64,000 nt of DNA from Ypsolopha sequella (taxonomy: Eukaryota; Arthropoda; Insecta; Lepidoptera; Ypsolophidae), in contig OW203992.1 of assembly GCA_934047225.1 (NCBI GenBank), positions 20,015,501 through 20,079,500 on the forward strand, given 5' to 3'. A model generated the notes under the pieces. The model was not told the DNA's origin. It was given only the letters and a program-made list of their open reading frames with translations, and made no database searches. Made by a program: the position numbers and the translations under genes. Below are positions 31,701-42,403 of the stretch, piece by piece (position 1 is the first letter of the stretch; each line of letters begins with the position of its first letter).

Positions 31701-34571
31701 TAGCATTGCCCGTTGCCACATATTTACGCCCTTTGGAAAGCTCAGCAGAAACATGGCTGTTTTATCTGTTTTCCCTAAAGAACGGGTGTATATAAACTGC
31801 TACCTTTAAATGAAACCACATATTCTACGCGATTTACTGAACCACTTTTGCGTGAACCCTTACGCACTGAGTTACGGGCGTTTTTTCAGGCAGCGCCTTC
31901 GATGAAACAGCTGTTCGCGCGCAGCTTTCTAAAATAGACCTTCCTCCTGCGAGATAAAGTTTTTAAAAGTTGAATGTCTTTTTCTCTGAAGATTTTTGGC
32001 GGGTATCTTTCTTCAGAGAGTTGTTCAGTATGATCAGTAGAGTAATGTGGTTTTTATTTAAAGGTCGCAGACCATTTACACACCTCAAACTTCATGTTTC
32101 TAGGAGTAGTCTACGTATTTGATGAGTAGGTATGTCTATCAGTGTTCTGTGTGGAGATTATTATCTTAAAATTGAAATTACCCGTTGAAAATGGCCTTTT
32201 GCTCCGAATTTGGCTCACACACTGCCGTGGGACCAGGTAAATTTAATATTTGTTTATTTGCAGATATGCGATAAATCATCCGACAGTGAGCTACTGTCAA
32301 GGCATGTCTGACCTGGCGTCTCCTCTGCTAGTGACGATGGGTGACGAAGCTCACGCGTACATCTGTCTATGCGCGCTCATGGCTAGGCTTTACCCCAACT
32401 TCCTACTCGACGGTGAAGCCATGACCGTCAAGTTCACACACCTGACCGAATCGCTGCAAGTGTACGATCCCGACTTCTACAATTACTTGAAGTCTCAACA
32501 AGCTGACGACTTGCTGTTTTGCTACAGATGGTTGCTACTGGAAATGAAACGAGAATTCGCCTTTGACGATGCTCTAAGAATGTTAGAGGTGTTATGGGCT
32601 TCTTTACCATATAAAACGCGAGCAGTTGAACTATCTCTAAAAGAGAAGGAGTTCGATCCGACCCTCGAGGTAGAAGACGAGCCCCCCCCTGTGAGCCCAC
32701 TGTTGAAGACTCCTCGAGAAAACGCTTACACTAAAGTGTGCGCTATTCGGCGACAGAGTTCTAGTTTCAGCTTAGCCAACGTGAAGGCGCCCAAACTCGC
32801 CACATACAGACAAATGAACCATAGCCTCGACGAGAACGCGACGAGACAGAACCAGACCAACCCCTCACTCAAACATGCGAAAGAATTTCAGAGCTTAGAT
32901 GACGCCGCGTTACAGAACCAAAAACTGAGGACGACCCAAGAACAGTGTAACGATACAAGTAAGGAGTGTAATCTAGTAGTAAAAGATTCCAAAATACATT
33001 CGAGAAGAATGATGAAAAGTGTTCCCGAACACGGAAAGAATCTAGAAGTCCAGGATCAGACGGCTGCGACCTGGTCGAGTACCGGAAATCTGGTCAATGG
33101 AAACTCGCTGACTGACGAAAAAAACGCGCCTCTTGGAAGCCAAATAAGACAACTTAGAGATAGAATATCAATGCACAACAACAAATTCTTTTCATCCCTT
33201 GACAAACTCGACAGTTCCATGGATTTAGATTCTAATCGCCCCAAAGTAAGGATGATAAGAAACCTGAATGAGTTTCTTAATTTGGCTACCGGAAGCAAAC
33301 CTGGAGTCACCAGGGAAAAGCTTCAAAGAACACATTCTGTTATAGAAAAGACTTCGCCCAAAGACTGCCCGAGAATAACACTCACTAAAACTTCTTTCGA
33401 CGAAAATGATATTAGTACACAAAACGTAATGAAGGATTCGAAAGTGTTAACCAAAGTAAACAAAAATATTTATTCAGATGGTAACGACGGCAGCAGCCCC
33501 GACGACTCGCAGGAGTACTATCCGATGACGACGTCAATGACGAGAGAATTAAGACTGGAATTAGAGCATTTAGACCGTCAGGTGTTCGGTCAATCCTACG
33601 TGAACCGGTGCAGCATGATCTGTGACTCTCCATCGGAGTCGGCCAGTACCGAAGAGAAGCCGATCACCGAGGCGAAACGAGTCTGTGATACAATCGATAT
33701 TTTAGATACGCAAACGGAAGTTTCAGATGTTATAGAGACGTTCAAAAAGTCTCCTTTGCTCGATACTATAAAATCGAACGCGAGAAGTGCTGAAGATATT
33801 TATCTATGGGAAAACCCTCTTCATAGAAATACGCCTACAACAGTAACTAGAACGACGGCCAGCTGCCCGCAGACTCCGGACGAGCAAGCTGAGTTAGACT
33901 ACGACGGAGACACTGGGGAGATATTCGAGGAACATTCCGGCAAGAAATCAATTACTCCCATTAGACTGTTGAGAAAGAACCAGTCTCTGGAGCCACAAGA
34001 CTTGTATCGTCACAGTAAACATTCCAATACACATTCCAGTGAATCGGATTCCTCCGAGAAAGACACCGAACCGAACTTAGTTAACAACAAGCAGCAGGAA
34101 ACTAACGCTTCTAGATCTCATAAGTTTTTCTCGAGCATGTCTCAAGAATTGGAGAACGCTAAGAGGAATTGCGAATCACTTCTTAACGCGAAGCAACCGA
34201 ATTTACACAGCGTGGCTTCCACTATTAATACTTTTCAGAAGAAATACGAGGCTCTAAAGCCTCCGGGGCAAAAGAATATAAATGTGACCACGGCTGGCGG
34301 TGATGGTTCAACGAAAAGTAGCATTAACAGCCTTCCGCCTCCTTCCTTGTTTGGTGGAGGGAACCCCTTCTTGATGTTTCTGTGTCTGACGGTACTGCTG
34401 CAACATCGAGACTACATAATGCGTAACCGCATGGACTACAACGAGCTCGCGATGCACTTCGACAAGATGGTCCGCAAACACAACGTGAACCGAGTCCTGA
34501 ACCAAGCGAGACAGATGTACGCCATCTATCTGAAGCAGCAGGCTCACGGCACTGCCGACGTCACCACCTGA
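28783..34571 (+). CDS. TBC1D25: TBC1 domain family member 25 (Rab GTPase-activating protein), six exons, 1087 residues
   Basis: Exons: 28783-29051, 29275-29509, 29604-29785, 29873-30011, 30082-30212, 32264-34571, with all phases consistent (2, 0, 2, 0, 2). In vertebrates TBC1D25 (OATL1) is an autophagosome-bound GAP for RAB33B that affects fusion with lysosomes. Residues 1-95 match the human N-terminal module (FSVDPQITSLEVLQSILIKA and LPLLSDWDLDAAF). The TBC domain (about 190-460) holds IDPSLRKVVWKHILNVYPDG, the arginine finger R293 in VRKDVLRTDR, and the glutamine finger Q331 in SYCQGMSDLASP. Residues about 470-990 are serine-rich and low in complexity. The C-terminus has GGGNPFLMFLCLTVLLQHRD and MDYNELAMHFDKMVRKHN, as in human. 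The insert between domain and tail makes it longer than the human protein. Intron 5 (2 kb) is full of repeats. An upstream non-coding exon cannot be excluded. Confidence 0.95.
30267..31475 (+). repeat. GCGAGTC-core repeat in TBC1D25 intron 5
   Basis: Starts AAAACCGGTCAAGTGCGAGT, with ACTCGCGCTCTGAGATTTCC, and ends near GGGTACAGAACCCTATAAAT. Between these the sequence is decayed, and a further element rich in TCTACTCTA/TCTTATC lies at about 31065-31260. Confidence 0.6.
31490..31760 (-). pseudogene. Retroelement protein fragment with stops
   Basis: On the minus strand one frame reads VATGNATATAFGVETMGTWG, then PEARPLIKDLPVKLVDTSGD, a stop, QADSYLGRHINLPCHAER and another stop. I recognise this as the C-terminal region found downstream of reverse transcriptase in some animal retroelements. 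It is broken by at least two stops and lacks the rest of the protein. A plus-strand frame over the same bases is a shadow. Confidence 0.55.
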
Positions 34572-34869
34572 ATCATAGGACCTTGTGTAAATAATAACAT
34601 TTCCCGAAAAGGCTCTATTTAGGATAAGTTGATTATTCCTTCGATTATTACTTTATATAACACCAGATAATAATATTAAAAGTACATACGTAAGGTATTA
34701 TAATGTAAGTCTGCAAACGAGCATTACGATGCGTATTTATTAGATAAATTTCTTAATGTTATTATATTTGCGAACATACCCAAAGAGCTTTTTTTATAAA
34801 CTACTGTGATATTTTTAATATAGTTTACTTTATTTGTTATAGTCAGAAGATGCACCTTTGCGCTAGATG

Positions 34870-34875
34870 AATAAA
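34870..34875 (+). terminator. Polyadenylation signal of TBC1D25
   Basis: AATAAA followed by an A-run, about 300 bp after the stop codon. Confidence 0.55.
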
Positions 34876-35815
34876 AAAAAAGAAATTCATTGATCTCAAA
34901 AGCGTCAAAACAAGCTTTTTTTTACATCGATGTGTTTGAATATTATCTAGTCTCAAAAATAACACAGCGCCACAGTATAAGAAAAAGGAAGCAGTATTAT
35001 GTCTTCATAGAAACGGCCCGAAACGACGCGCTTCGAAATCTCGGAGGCTGTCGGGGGGCGGCAGTCGCAGTTGTGCCTTAGTCACGTACGCACGTTTCCG
35101 CGTTGACACTGTAAGCCGCTCCCGCGCATTTTCGTAAATTGTGGCACGAAACTATAGAATATGTTGTGCATTGTATGGCTGTTTAAATTAAATAATGCGA
35201 CAATTTAATATAGCATTATTAAATACGTTGCAGCCCTAGCGCGTGTTTAGGCACCGAGCGGCCGTAGGTATTGATTTCAAGGACATCGCCAAGTTAAACT
35301 ATTGTACTATCTAACTTCCTTATACTGTGACAGCACCGAGCGCCTTTACAAAAAGTATTTTGTTTATGTCTGTACTTATTTGCATTTGTGCTCAACTAAT
35401 ATAACGTACTATTCAGCCTGTAAAATACAACTACTCGAACCGTTTTATGTGTTTTTATTATATCAGTAAAAATATTAACTGAGCATTTTACCATATTTAA
35501 AATGAAACAAGAATATTAATATTTCACTTTAAATTTATTTACGCCAACTCAGATCCCTTACTCGAACATTACATTACTTGCCTACATAATAATATCACAA
35601 CTTCCAGGCTCTAGAGAATATCTTAACGGCCTCGAAGTTTTAAATATATAAACCTAAAGAACAATAACAGGCTAACGCAAAAAACTACATTAATTACATT
35701 GAAAAGCCTATTAAATACTCCAATAGTTTTCTAATGCGACAATGTTCGTTATTTGTAGCATTCCGATGATTTAAGATATATAATATTAGGTGAACGATAT
35801 AGTAGATATTGGTAT
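34876..35815. other. Intergenic, TBC1D25 to GHITM (convergent)
   Basis: No gene supported. A short G+C-rich patch at 35020-35130 (CGGAGGCTGTCGGGGGGCGG) stands out but has no frame of interest or matched copy. A TTTATT near 35534 could serve as a minus-strand poly(A) signal for GHITM. Confidence 0.45.
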
Positions 35816-35966
35816 CGATTCGGCATAACACGTCTTAACTTATTTGACAGGACTAACCTTATTTTAAGCATCCTCTCTTTTTCCTTCTTTATCGAAAAGA
35901 CAAGGATAGAACGCTTAAATTAAGTTTAGTCCTGTCAAATAAGTTAAGATGTGCTTCACCGAATCG
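35816..35966. repeat. MITE family C, copy 2, in the GHITM 3' region
   Basis: Ends CGATTCGGCATAACACG and its diverged complement. It carries ACAGGACTAACCTTATTTTA and AAGTTTAGTCCTGTCAAAT. It is 151 bp, like copy 1 at 21774-21924. It begins 22 bp beyond the GHITM stop codon, so it is likely transcribed as 3' UTR. Confidence 0.9.
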
Positions 35967-35987
35967 GTACCATTGACATTGTATGAT

Positions 35988-37254
35988 CTACTTCCTCCTG
36001 TTTCCGCCGGCTCCAGACAGTATCATCGCGATGCGCATGAAAATGTTCAACACGTCCAGGTACACGGAGACAGCGCTGTGGAAACAAACATTACCATTCA
36101 TAGCCGATACTATACGGTATTCAGCGAGACGATGCAAAGCGGTCCATTCGCCCTCAGTATTATGAATATTATGATACTTAATTTTTGAAAACGATATTTC
36201 CGATATGTATGAGTTCTATTATAAAATGCAGTGAGATATATTTCGGCCCATATATGTATATCTAAATGAAATTTTATCTAATTCTAATCATTTAAAAAGA
36301 CAAAAAGGTCAATATTTAATAAATTTATTTACATTATAAAATGATTATCATGGTAAGCAACACCTACTGTCAGTGTACATTCTGAAGGTGTTGGTACGAG
36401 GGCCAAGTCACGAGCGGTCAGAGCCATAGATAATACCTATTTACGTCAGAGCCCGGAGGCACAGTATGGCGGCGGCCTTTTTGTGTCGAGGGTCGACATA
36501 GCGGCATTAATTCCTTTGACGCGGCGGCAAGTATCAGTCGAGGGAATGAACACTCTTTGCATCGTCTCGCTAAACGTATTATAGCTAAATTTCGAGTGCT
36601 ACAAAAGATAATAAAGCCGATTCTGAAGGCTTTAATTTTAGTTTTAGCGCTGTCAAAACTTGAAATTTTCCAAAGTAATTTAACTTCTGTTCCTAAAACC
36701 TAAGGACTTTTTTGCAATGAAGAAAATTTTGTTTTGACAGCACTAAAATTAAAGCCTTCAGAATCGGCTTTATTAACAGTTTAGTTACTGTAATGTGACC
36801 ACCACAAGTTTTTAGATTTTTGGAAACTAGAAAACTAGAATTAATAGACAGAATTAGCTATTCTGGCATCATTCAACATGCGATATAGTTTATCTATGCA
36901 ACTATTAGCATTTATAGAATGTTAGACATTTTTCTGTTTTATTTTCAGTTATAATTGTAATAGTAATATCAGTACAGGCTCTGCCATGGATCTAATGGGT
37001 TAATTTCTATAGAAGCGACAATCAGAACGTTTTTGCTGTAGAAGTTTGTACGTATAAGATATAGACATTCGGCACAAAGATAATAACAGGTTACTCACGA
37101 GTTGATCGGGTCGTAAGGCTGGTACCCAAAGGTCGGGTGCGTCTCGGCTCGCTTGATGATGGCTTGTGTGTCGTACAGCAGGAACCCGCTGAACACGATC
37201 AGACCACCGTACAGGCTCAAGGAGTATAGACCTGGGAATGATGAACGCATCATT

Positions 37255-37309
<55 letters not shown>

Positions 37310-40300
37310 ATTCTTTATTGCACAATAAAAGTACAAAATGGCGGACTTAATGCATAGAGTATTTTCTACCAGTCAACCCCAAACATAATTAGAGTTCATT
37401 ACAAGATAGAAAAGGTCAAAGGAATTTCAAGACGAGTATTTAAAAAAAAAATCCTCGTGCCAGGATTTGAAACTGCAACATGAATACTTTTCATAGTCAT
37501 TGTACTTGTATACAAGGGCGTTTCTTAATCACGGTACAAATACTGTGAACGTAAATGCCGGAAAAATTTGGACTCTGATCCCAAGATTGAGAGTTCAGCA
37601 TATTGAGGACCGAGCTTCCGCCACTAATAGTATAAAAAATTAAAATAAATAAGAAAATATGATAAGAAATGAACAATAAAATCGATTGCTTTATCACAAG
37701 CATGAGAGATAATTAAAAGCTTTTAAATTATTGTGTGGTTGAATGGTGGATTAGCCAAAAGTATTGTTCTGAAAGTGGTAAAAGACTGACCAGCTCCCAG
37801 CGCCGATGTGGGAGGTAGGAACATGCCGGCGAGTGAAGCTGCGAAGACCGCGCCCAGGCCCATCGCCAGCGGCGCGCGCATGTTCAGGAACTCGCCCGAC
37901 GGAGCGCACACCGCGATCGTGCTGAGACCGCCTACAATGCCGGCCGTGTACCTGCAAACGGAAATCATACATAAAGCAATTATTCGCAGTATAGCAGTTG
38001 TAAGAAATTCAGCAGCAAGACAATCTTGCATTGTCGTTATGGCAAACCTTCGTAGAACGCCCACACACACAACGTGCCTTAGTTCTGGAGAGCCTAGGTA
38101 GCAGTGGAATGCTAAAAGTGATATAAAACCTATCCATATTTTAAGTAGACTGGTTTTAGTGCCAAAATACTTTTTTTTTTAAATATATATATTTTTTATT
38201 TGTTTCTATAATAATACATTTTATAAAGATTTTTAAAGATCGCCAAACTGCAAAACAGTTTGTTGTCTCAGTAGGCACCACAAAAGTTTATTCAATAAAG
38301 TGCATCCAACCGCATTCTAAAAGGCTGACAAATAGATAAGGTACAGGAAGCATGCCAAAAGAAATTAGATACTCAACAATTATAACATTTATTCTTTTTA
38401 ACGAGTATTGATCATTTCGAGATCAAAGATCATCTAACTTTTTTTTTAAGCATTTTTAGAGTGCATTACATGTTACAAGATAATAAAATTAATTAGAAAC
38501 AAAATCTCAGTAACAATAGGCTCCAACACCTATCTATGCTTATCGCATGACAGCGACTTATCCAGTTTTTCCATTGAGACTGGAAAAGATTCTTGCAAAT
38601 TTTGTAACTACTTGATACATTAGCGTAAAAATGCATTTGTATCTTATTCATTTTTTTATCTTTTAATGCACTATAAAAAGAATTTCCAAACCAAAGCGAT
38701 CAATTTCGCAATAAATGTCATAAATAATCTTAGAAATAAATGTTAAAGGTAGACTTACAAAGCAGCGCGTGTGAGCAGGGGTCCCCCAAGGAAGCACATG
38801 GGTGCGATGACAGCGCCCATAATGCCAGTATGCACCATCCACGCGAGTTGCTTAGTGCCGAACCCAGGTGTGTAGTCCATACTGCGCACCACCATGCCCG
38901 AGCCTATCATCAGGCCCAGCGTTACGATGATAGACTGGAAAACAGTTAGAAAATACATTATTAATATTTTTTCCAATAATGATGCTTACTTCACTATGCT
39001 GCCAATTCTATTTTCTATTTCTGTCAGTCTCAGTATAATTCCATGATGATGTTGATGCCTGCTGGGCTCAGGTAGATGATGGAGCTATTCCATCCAATTC
39101 CCATTGCTTGGAGCTTTGGTATCCCAACAACCCCAGGGGCATTCCCACTTCCAATTTTCCACTTCTTTTAGTACATCTATCTGAGTAAGTACATAAGATA
39201 CTTGAGATTTTCCTTGATGTGATCATCACCAAGTATCTCCCATCTTAGCCTAGTGATTACCAATTTCCTCCTCACCGCAACAATGTGAGCAGAGCAAGAG
39301 AGATCCTCCTGTATCTTCATTATGTTAGAATACCTACCAACATACCCGGGTTGATTTCATACTATAGAGTTGACCATATAAATAACAAATCATCAGATAA
39401 AGGTACTGCTCTACTATATTGAAGTGAAGGTAGTAGAGTCCCAGAGAAAAAATATGGTAGAACCTGGCAAAGTTACAGAGTCAATACTTGTGTCTAAGTA
39501 CAAGGATAGGTACTCCCCTTTTGGATAAATTACATTCTCTGCCACCATCATACTCGTAGGTAAAATTGTAATCTTTATGGCCACTCACCATCCATCCATT
39601 TCTAGCCACTAGATTGAGTAGTACAGGTGTTCTGAATACTGTTACAGCACTAGCAGCAGTCAACACTAGTGATCCAGCAATGTAGCCATATGTGGTCTTG
39701 ATACGGTCCTTTACAAATTGGGGCCAGAGACTGAAACAAGAAGGTTTTAGTTTAAGTTGTAGATTAAAATAGTTCTAATAAAGGTTCTGCAAACTTAACA
39801 GGGGTGTCCAATAACTGTAATTTTCACTTTATACTTAAGTAATTTTGAATTTGAATAGGTGTCTGTCTGCCGGGTGCTGACATATAATCTCCTCCAATAA
39901 ATATGCCTTAATTGTTAAGTTATAGATGAGAGTATTAAATACCAAATAATAATAAAGGCAATAACTGAAAAAGAATACTGACTGTGCTTCCTGTAATGTG
40001 CCAGGTTTTGCTCCTGAGCCATAGTAGGCAAGTGCGACTAAACCAACAGCTGAGGCACCTGCCAATGCACCTTTTCCAAGACTGAATGCTGTAGAAAGTC
40101 AAAAATATTAGGCACATCAATATCATTGCCAATGTAAGAATCAAGCATTTATGATTTCGTAAGATATACATGCCATTGGGTCCAGCTGGGGCCATAAGTC
40201 TTTCTTTTAGGGTAGGTTCTGTCCGTGAGACGATCTTGGACCGAGGCTCGCGAGCATAGTTCCTGATAACATAATTCTTGGGCACGAACTTCTGTGGGAC

Positions 40301-40363
40301 TGGTGACTTCAATGACTGGGTCAAGTTGAGGGCTGAGCGGGCCACGCACATTCGAGACAACAT
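35988..40363 (-). CDS. GHITM: Growth hormone-inducible transmembrane protein (GHITM/TMBIM5/MICS1), seven exons, about 330 residues
   Basis: Exons on the minus strand: 40363-40170, 40081-39983, 39730-39589, 38934-38759, 37951-37791, 37231-37099, 36075-35988. Phases are consistent. The protein is a Bax-inhibitor-1-family member of the mitochondrial inner membrane, linked to cristae structure and cation/proton exchange. The N-terminus is basic and rich in Arg/Ser, as in a mitochondrial presequence. Recognisable blocks in order: WPQFVKDRIKTTYGYIAGS, TVFRTPVLLNLVARNGWM, KQLAWMVHTGIMGAVIAP, YTAGIVGGLSTIAVCAPSGE, YGGLIVFSGFLLYDTQAIIK and YDPINSAVSVYLDVLNIFMR, ending GGNRRK. These match human GHITM block for block. 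The exon 1/2 junction is the only weak one (see findings). A MITE lies in intron 6, and a retroposon with a microsatellite tail in intron 5. Confidence 0.93.
36611..36773. repeat. MITE family E, copy 2
   Basis: Starts ATAAAGCCGATTCTGAAGGC and ends GCCTTCAGAATCGGCTTTAT, a near-perfect terminal inverted repeat. It is the best-preserved copy in the window. It lies in GHITM intron 6. Confidence 0.92.
37243..37490 (-). mobile_element. Retroposon with tRNA-like head and (ATG)n tail in GHITM intron 5
   Basis: Read on the minus strand: a weak B-box-like region (TTCAAATCCTGGCACGAGG), a body, GGGGTTGACTGGTAGAAAAT, AGTCCGCCATTTTGTAC, TTTTATTGTGCAATAAAGAA, then (GATGAT)n. The (ATC)n run on the plus strand spans about 37243-37308, roughly 21 trinucleotides. 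Its 3' end matches the insert at 9118-9321. Confidence 0.7.
38455..38540 (-). repeat. SINE fragment in GHITM intron 4
   Basis: GAGTGCATTACATGTTACAA and TTAGAAACAAAATCTC resemble the SINE body at 22893 and 37387; the tRNA head is missing. Confidence 0.4.
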
Positions 40364-40913
40364 CGTGAATGTCTGTAATAAAAGGTACTGAGGTAAATAG
40401 ATAACTAGAACTGGAAATTTTGGGAGAAAACCGGCTAGTTCGGAAGGATGATGAAATTTGTACTTACCAACAAAGATTTCAACTTACCAAGCCACAATCC
40501 TATATAATATCAAATAATTCACGATACAAGCAATTTCACTGATTTGCAATAATAGCAAATGTTACGAAATCGTATGTTTTTAATGTAGAACAACAACACA
40601 ATAGTCGGCAGTAATGGAAAAAATGAGAAGAAATTATGAAATGAAAATCTATAGTTTTTTTTTCTACTTGGTCTGTGGGCAAATCTCGGAAAATCTAGAA
40701 TTTTCTGAGTTCCAAAAAGATCAAAACGAACGGCAGCACCGTAGTTAGATAGGTAGCGTTCCTAAATGTCGGGGTGAATGTAAAAAACTGCCAAAGTGAA
40801 TTTTATATTTCTGACCAAAGATAAGATAACCAACTAGACTGTGCACTACGACACGAAAAACGAGCCGTTACGAGCCGAACAAGAAAGGCGCAAGCACTCG
40901 TTTATCCCTTTAG
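40364..40913. other. Region upstream of GHITM
   Basis: Presumed GHITM promoter and 5' UTR. ACGAGCCGTTACGAGCCGAA (around 40860) stands out as CpG-containing. No exon recognised. Confidence 0.35.
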
Positions 40914-41027
40914 TTTTCCAAAGAAATTTAGCTTCTAATCTTAACACTTAAAAACTATTTTGTATCGAATAAAATTTGGTTATGACAGCACTAAAACTAA
41001 AATTAAAGCCTTCAGAATCGGCTTTAA
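40914..41027. repeat. MITE family E, copy 3, left end missing
   Basis: Contains TTTAGCTTCTAATC, TATGACAGCACTAAAACTAA and the intact right end GCCTTCAGAATCGGCTTTAA. The left inverted repeat is absent. Confidence 0.85.
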
Positions 41028-41701
41028 TGACATCTAGGTTTCCACTCACGCGGACACTAAACGTTGGAATGTTATGTTGAGTGTTGACTGAACCAGTCAA
41101 TAGGTAGAGCCACCTCCTTTTAATTTTCGGCCAGAACGAAACTCTCTCCCCGGTATCCTTCTTGCTTAGATCTGTGGTTCCAGTGTTTCCAGATGCGTCA
41201 CACATTATATTCATGTCGGTTGTGCATGTGAATTTATATACAAACTATAATTTTGGCATCAGAGCTTTCATACAACACTGTATTTTTCGGAAAATTCTGG
41301 TGATTTTGTATGTAGACACTGTAATTTTCAAGCTAAGCTACTGTATTTTACGTTTTTGAATCTGGAAATACTGTGTGCTTCTGCAGGTTCTGTCAAATTA
41401 TCAAGCTGTCAAAGTCCGGCCATTACCGCACTGGCTAATTACACCTAATGACTTTTTTTTTTTTTCAAAATGTCGGTCCGCTCACCTCATGTCAAAAACA
41501 GCTGGCTCATGTCAAAAACAGCTGGAGCGATTGTTATTGCTATGTACACCTCATGACGTTTGTCTATATTGTCTATGCATTTTTGGATAACCTACAAAAT
41601 ATTTTGTGTGTAAGCGCCGACCGATCGATGGCTTTGATTGATTTTTCCTCACCAATTTTCCATGAAAAAACTGATGATGTTTAAATTAACAAAACAACAG
41701 A
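41028..41701. other. Intergenic with a 20-bp tandem duplication
   Basis: CTCATGTCAAAAACAGCTGG occurs twice in a row at about 41486-41525. Otherwise no gene or repeat family recognised. This is presumably the promoter side of the small gene at 41702. Confidence 0.5.
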
Positions 41702-42337
41702 ATGTACAAAAGGGAGGAGCGGCTTCATGTTGCTGTTGTGTTGGTGACGAGCGAAACGTAAGTAAATTAGCTTAATTTTTCGCAAACAATATGTAACACT
41801 TACATGCCAGAAAAGGGGAGAGGCCAGGAAGACATTACAGAGCAAGAACGGAAGATATGTAATAGAAATAACTGGTCAGGCAGCAATTAACGGGTTCTCT
41901 AGTCAAGACTTCACTGGCAAAGTTAAAATATATTGTAGCAGCTATCGATTAGGCCTATCTTTCAAAGTTATGTCCGAATAACATAAAGTTCAGTTATCCC
42001 ATCTACTGCTGGGACACATGACCTGGGACCAAAACACTGGTACATGTGGTTTACATGATGGATGACACTTGTTCAAAAGCCTTCAACATCCCATTACTTC
42101 ATGGTGTAGTAAAATTATTTGTTTTTCTTTCTGTAATACTTGTGTTAAGTAATATTATTACATTTTTTCAGAGATGCCAAAGGGTGGTGGAGTCTCTATG
42201 CCTGGCCTGACCAGCCCACTCTTATTCTACCTACTCTACCTGAGGTCCCTTGGTCGCCTATTCCCAACCCAGATCTAGACCAAGCACCCTTCATAGAACC
42301 CGTGGAAATTGCCCCGTCCCCGCCTGCGCTTGCATAA
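41702..42337 (+). CDS. Candidate two-exon small protein, 73 residues (unrecognised)
   Basis: Exon 1 41702-41757 begins MYKREERLHVAVVLVTSE. A GTAAGT donor at 41758 and an acceptor TTTTTTCAG ending at 42171 join it in phase 2 to exon 2 42172-42337. The joined frame stays open for 55 codons and stops at 42335-42337, and an AATAAA lies 61 bp further on. The product has no obvious signal peptide or membrane segment. It contains AKGWWSLYAWPDQP followed by a proline-rich acidic tail (PEVPWSPIPNPDLDQAPFIE) ending PSPPALA. Strong splice signals, an open frame and a nearby poly(A) signal support a gene. I cannot name the family, and upstream exons may be missing. An ATG in exon 2 opens a different, shorter frame. 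Confidence 0.5.
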
Positions 42338-42397
42338 GGGACATAAGCCAAGTCAATGGGCGGAAGGCTACAGTTTAATATAAGTATAATTTGTAAG

Positions 42398-42403
42398 AAT
42401 AAA
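42398..42403 (+). terminator. Polyadenylation signal of the 73-residue gene
   Basis: AATAAA 61 bp after the TAA. Confidence 0.5.

Noticed and set aside
31504..31809. 101-codon plus-strand open frame
   Set aside because: It is the antisense shadow of a retroelement fragment readable on the minus strand.
32250..32263. TBC1D25 starting with an independent ATG-like codon in the last exon
   Set aside because: These bases are intronic; the frame joins exon 5 through the acceptor at 32263, and the TBC domain would otherwise be cut in half.
37095..37350. Open frames encoding poly-Met or poly-Ile
   Set aside because: They are translations of the (ATG)n microsatellite next to GHITM exon 6.
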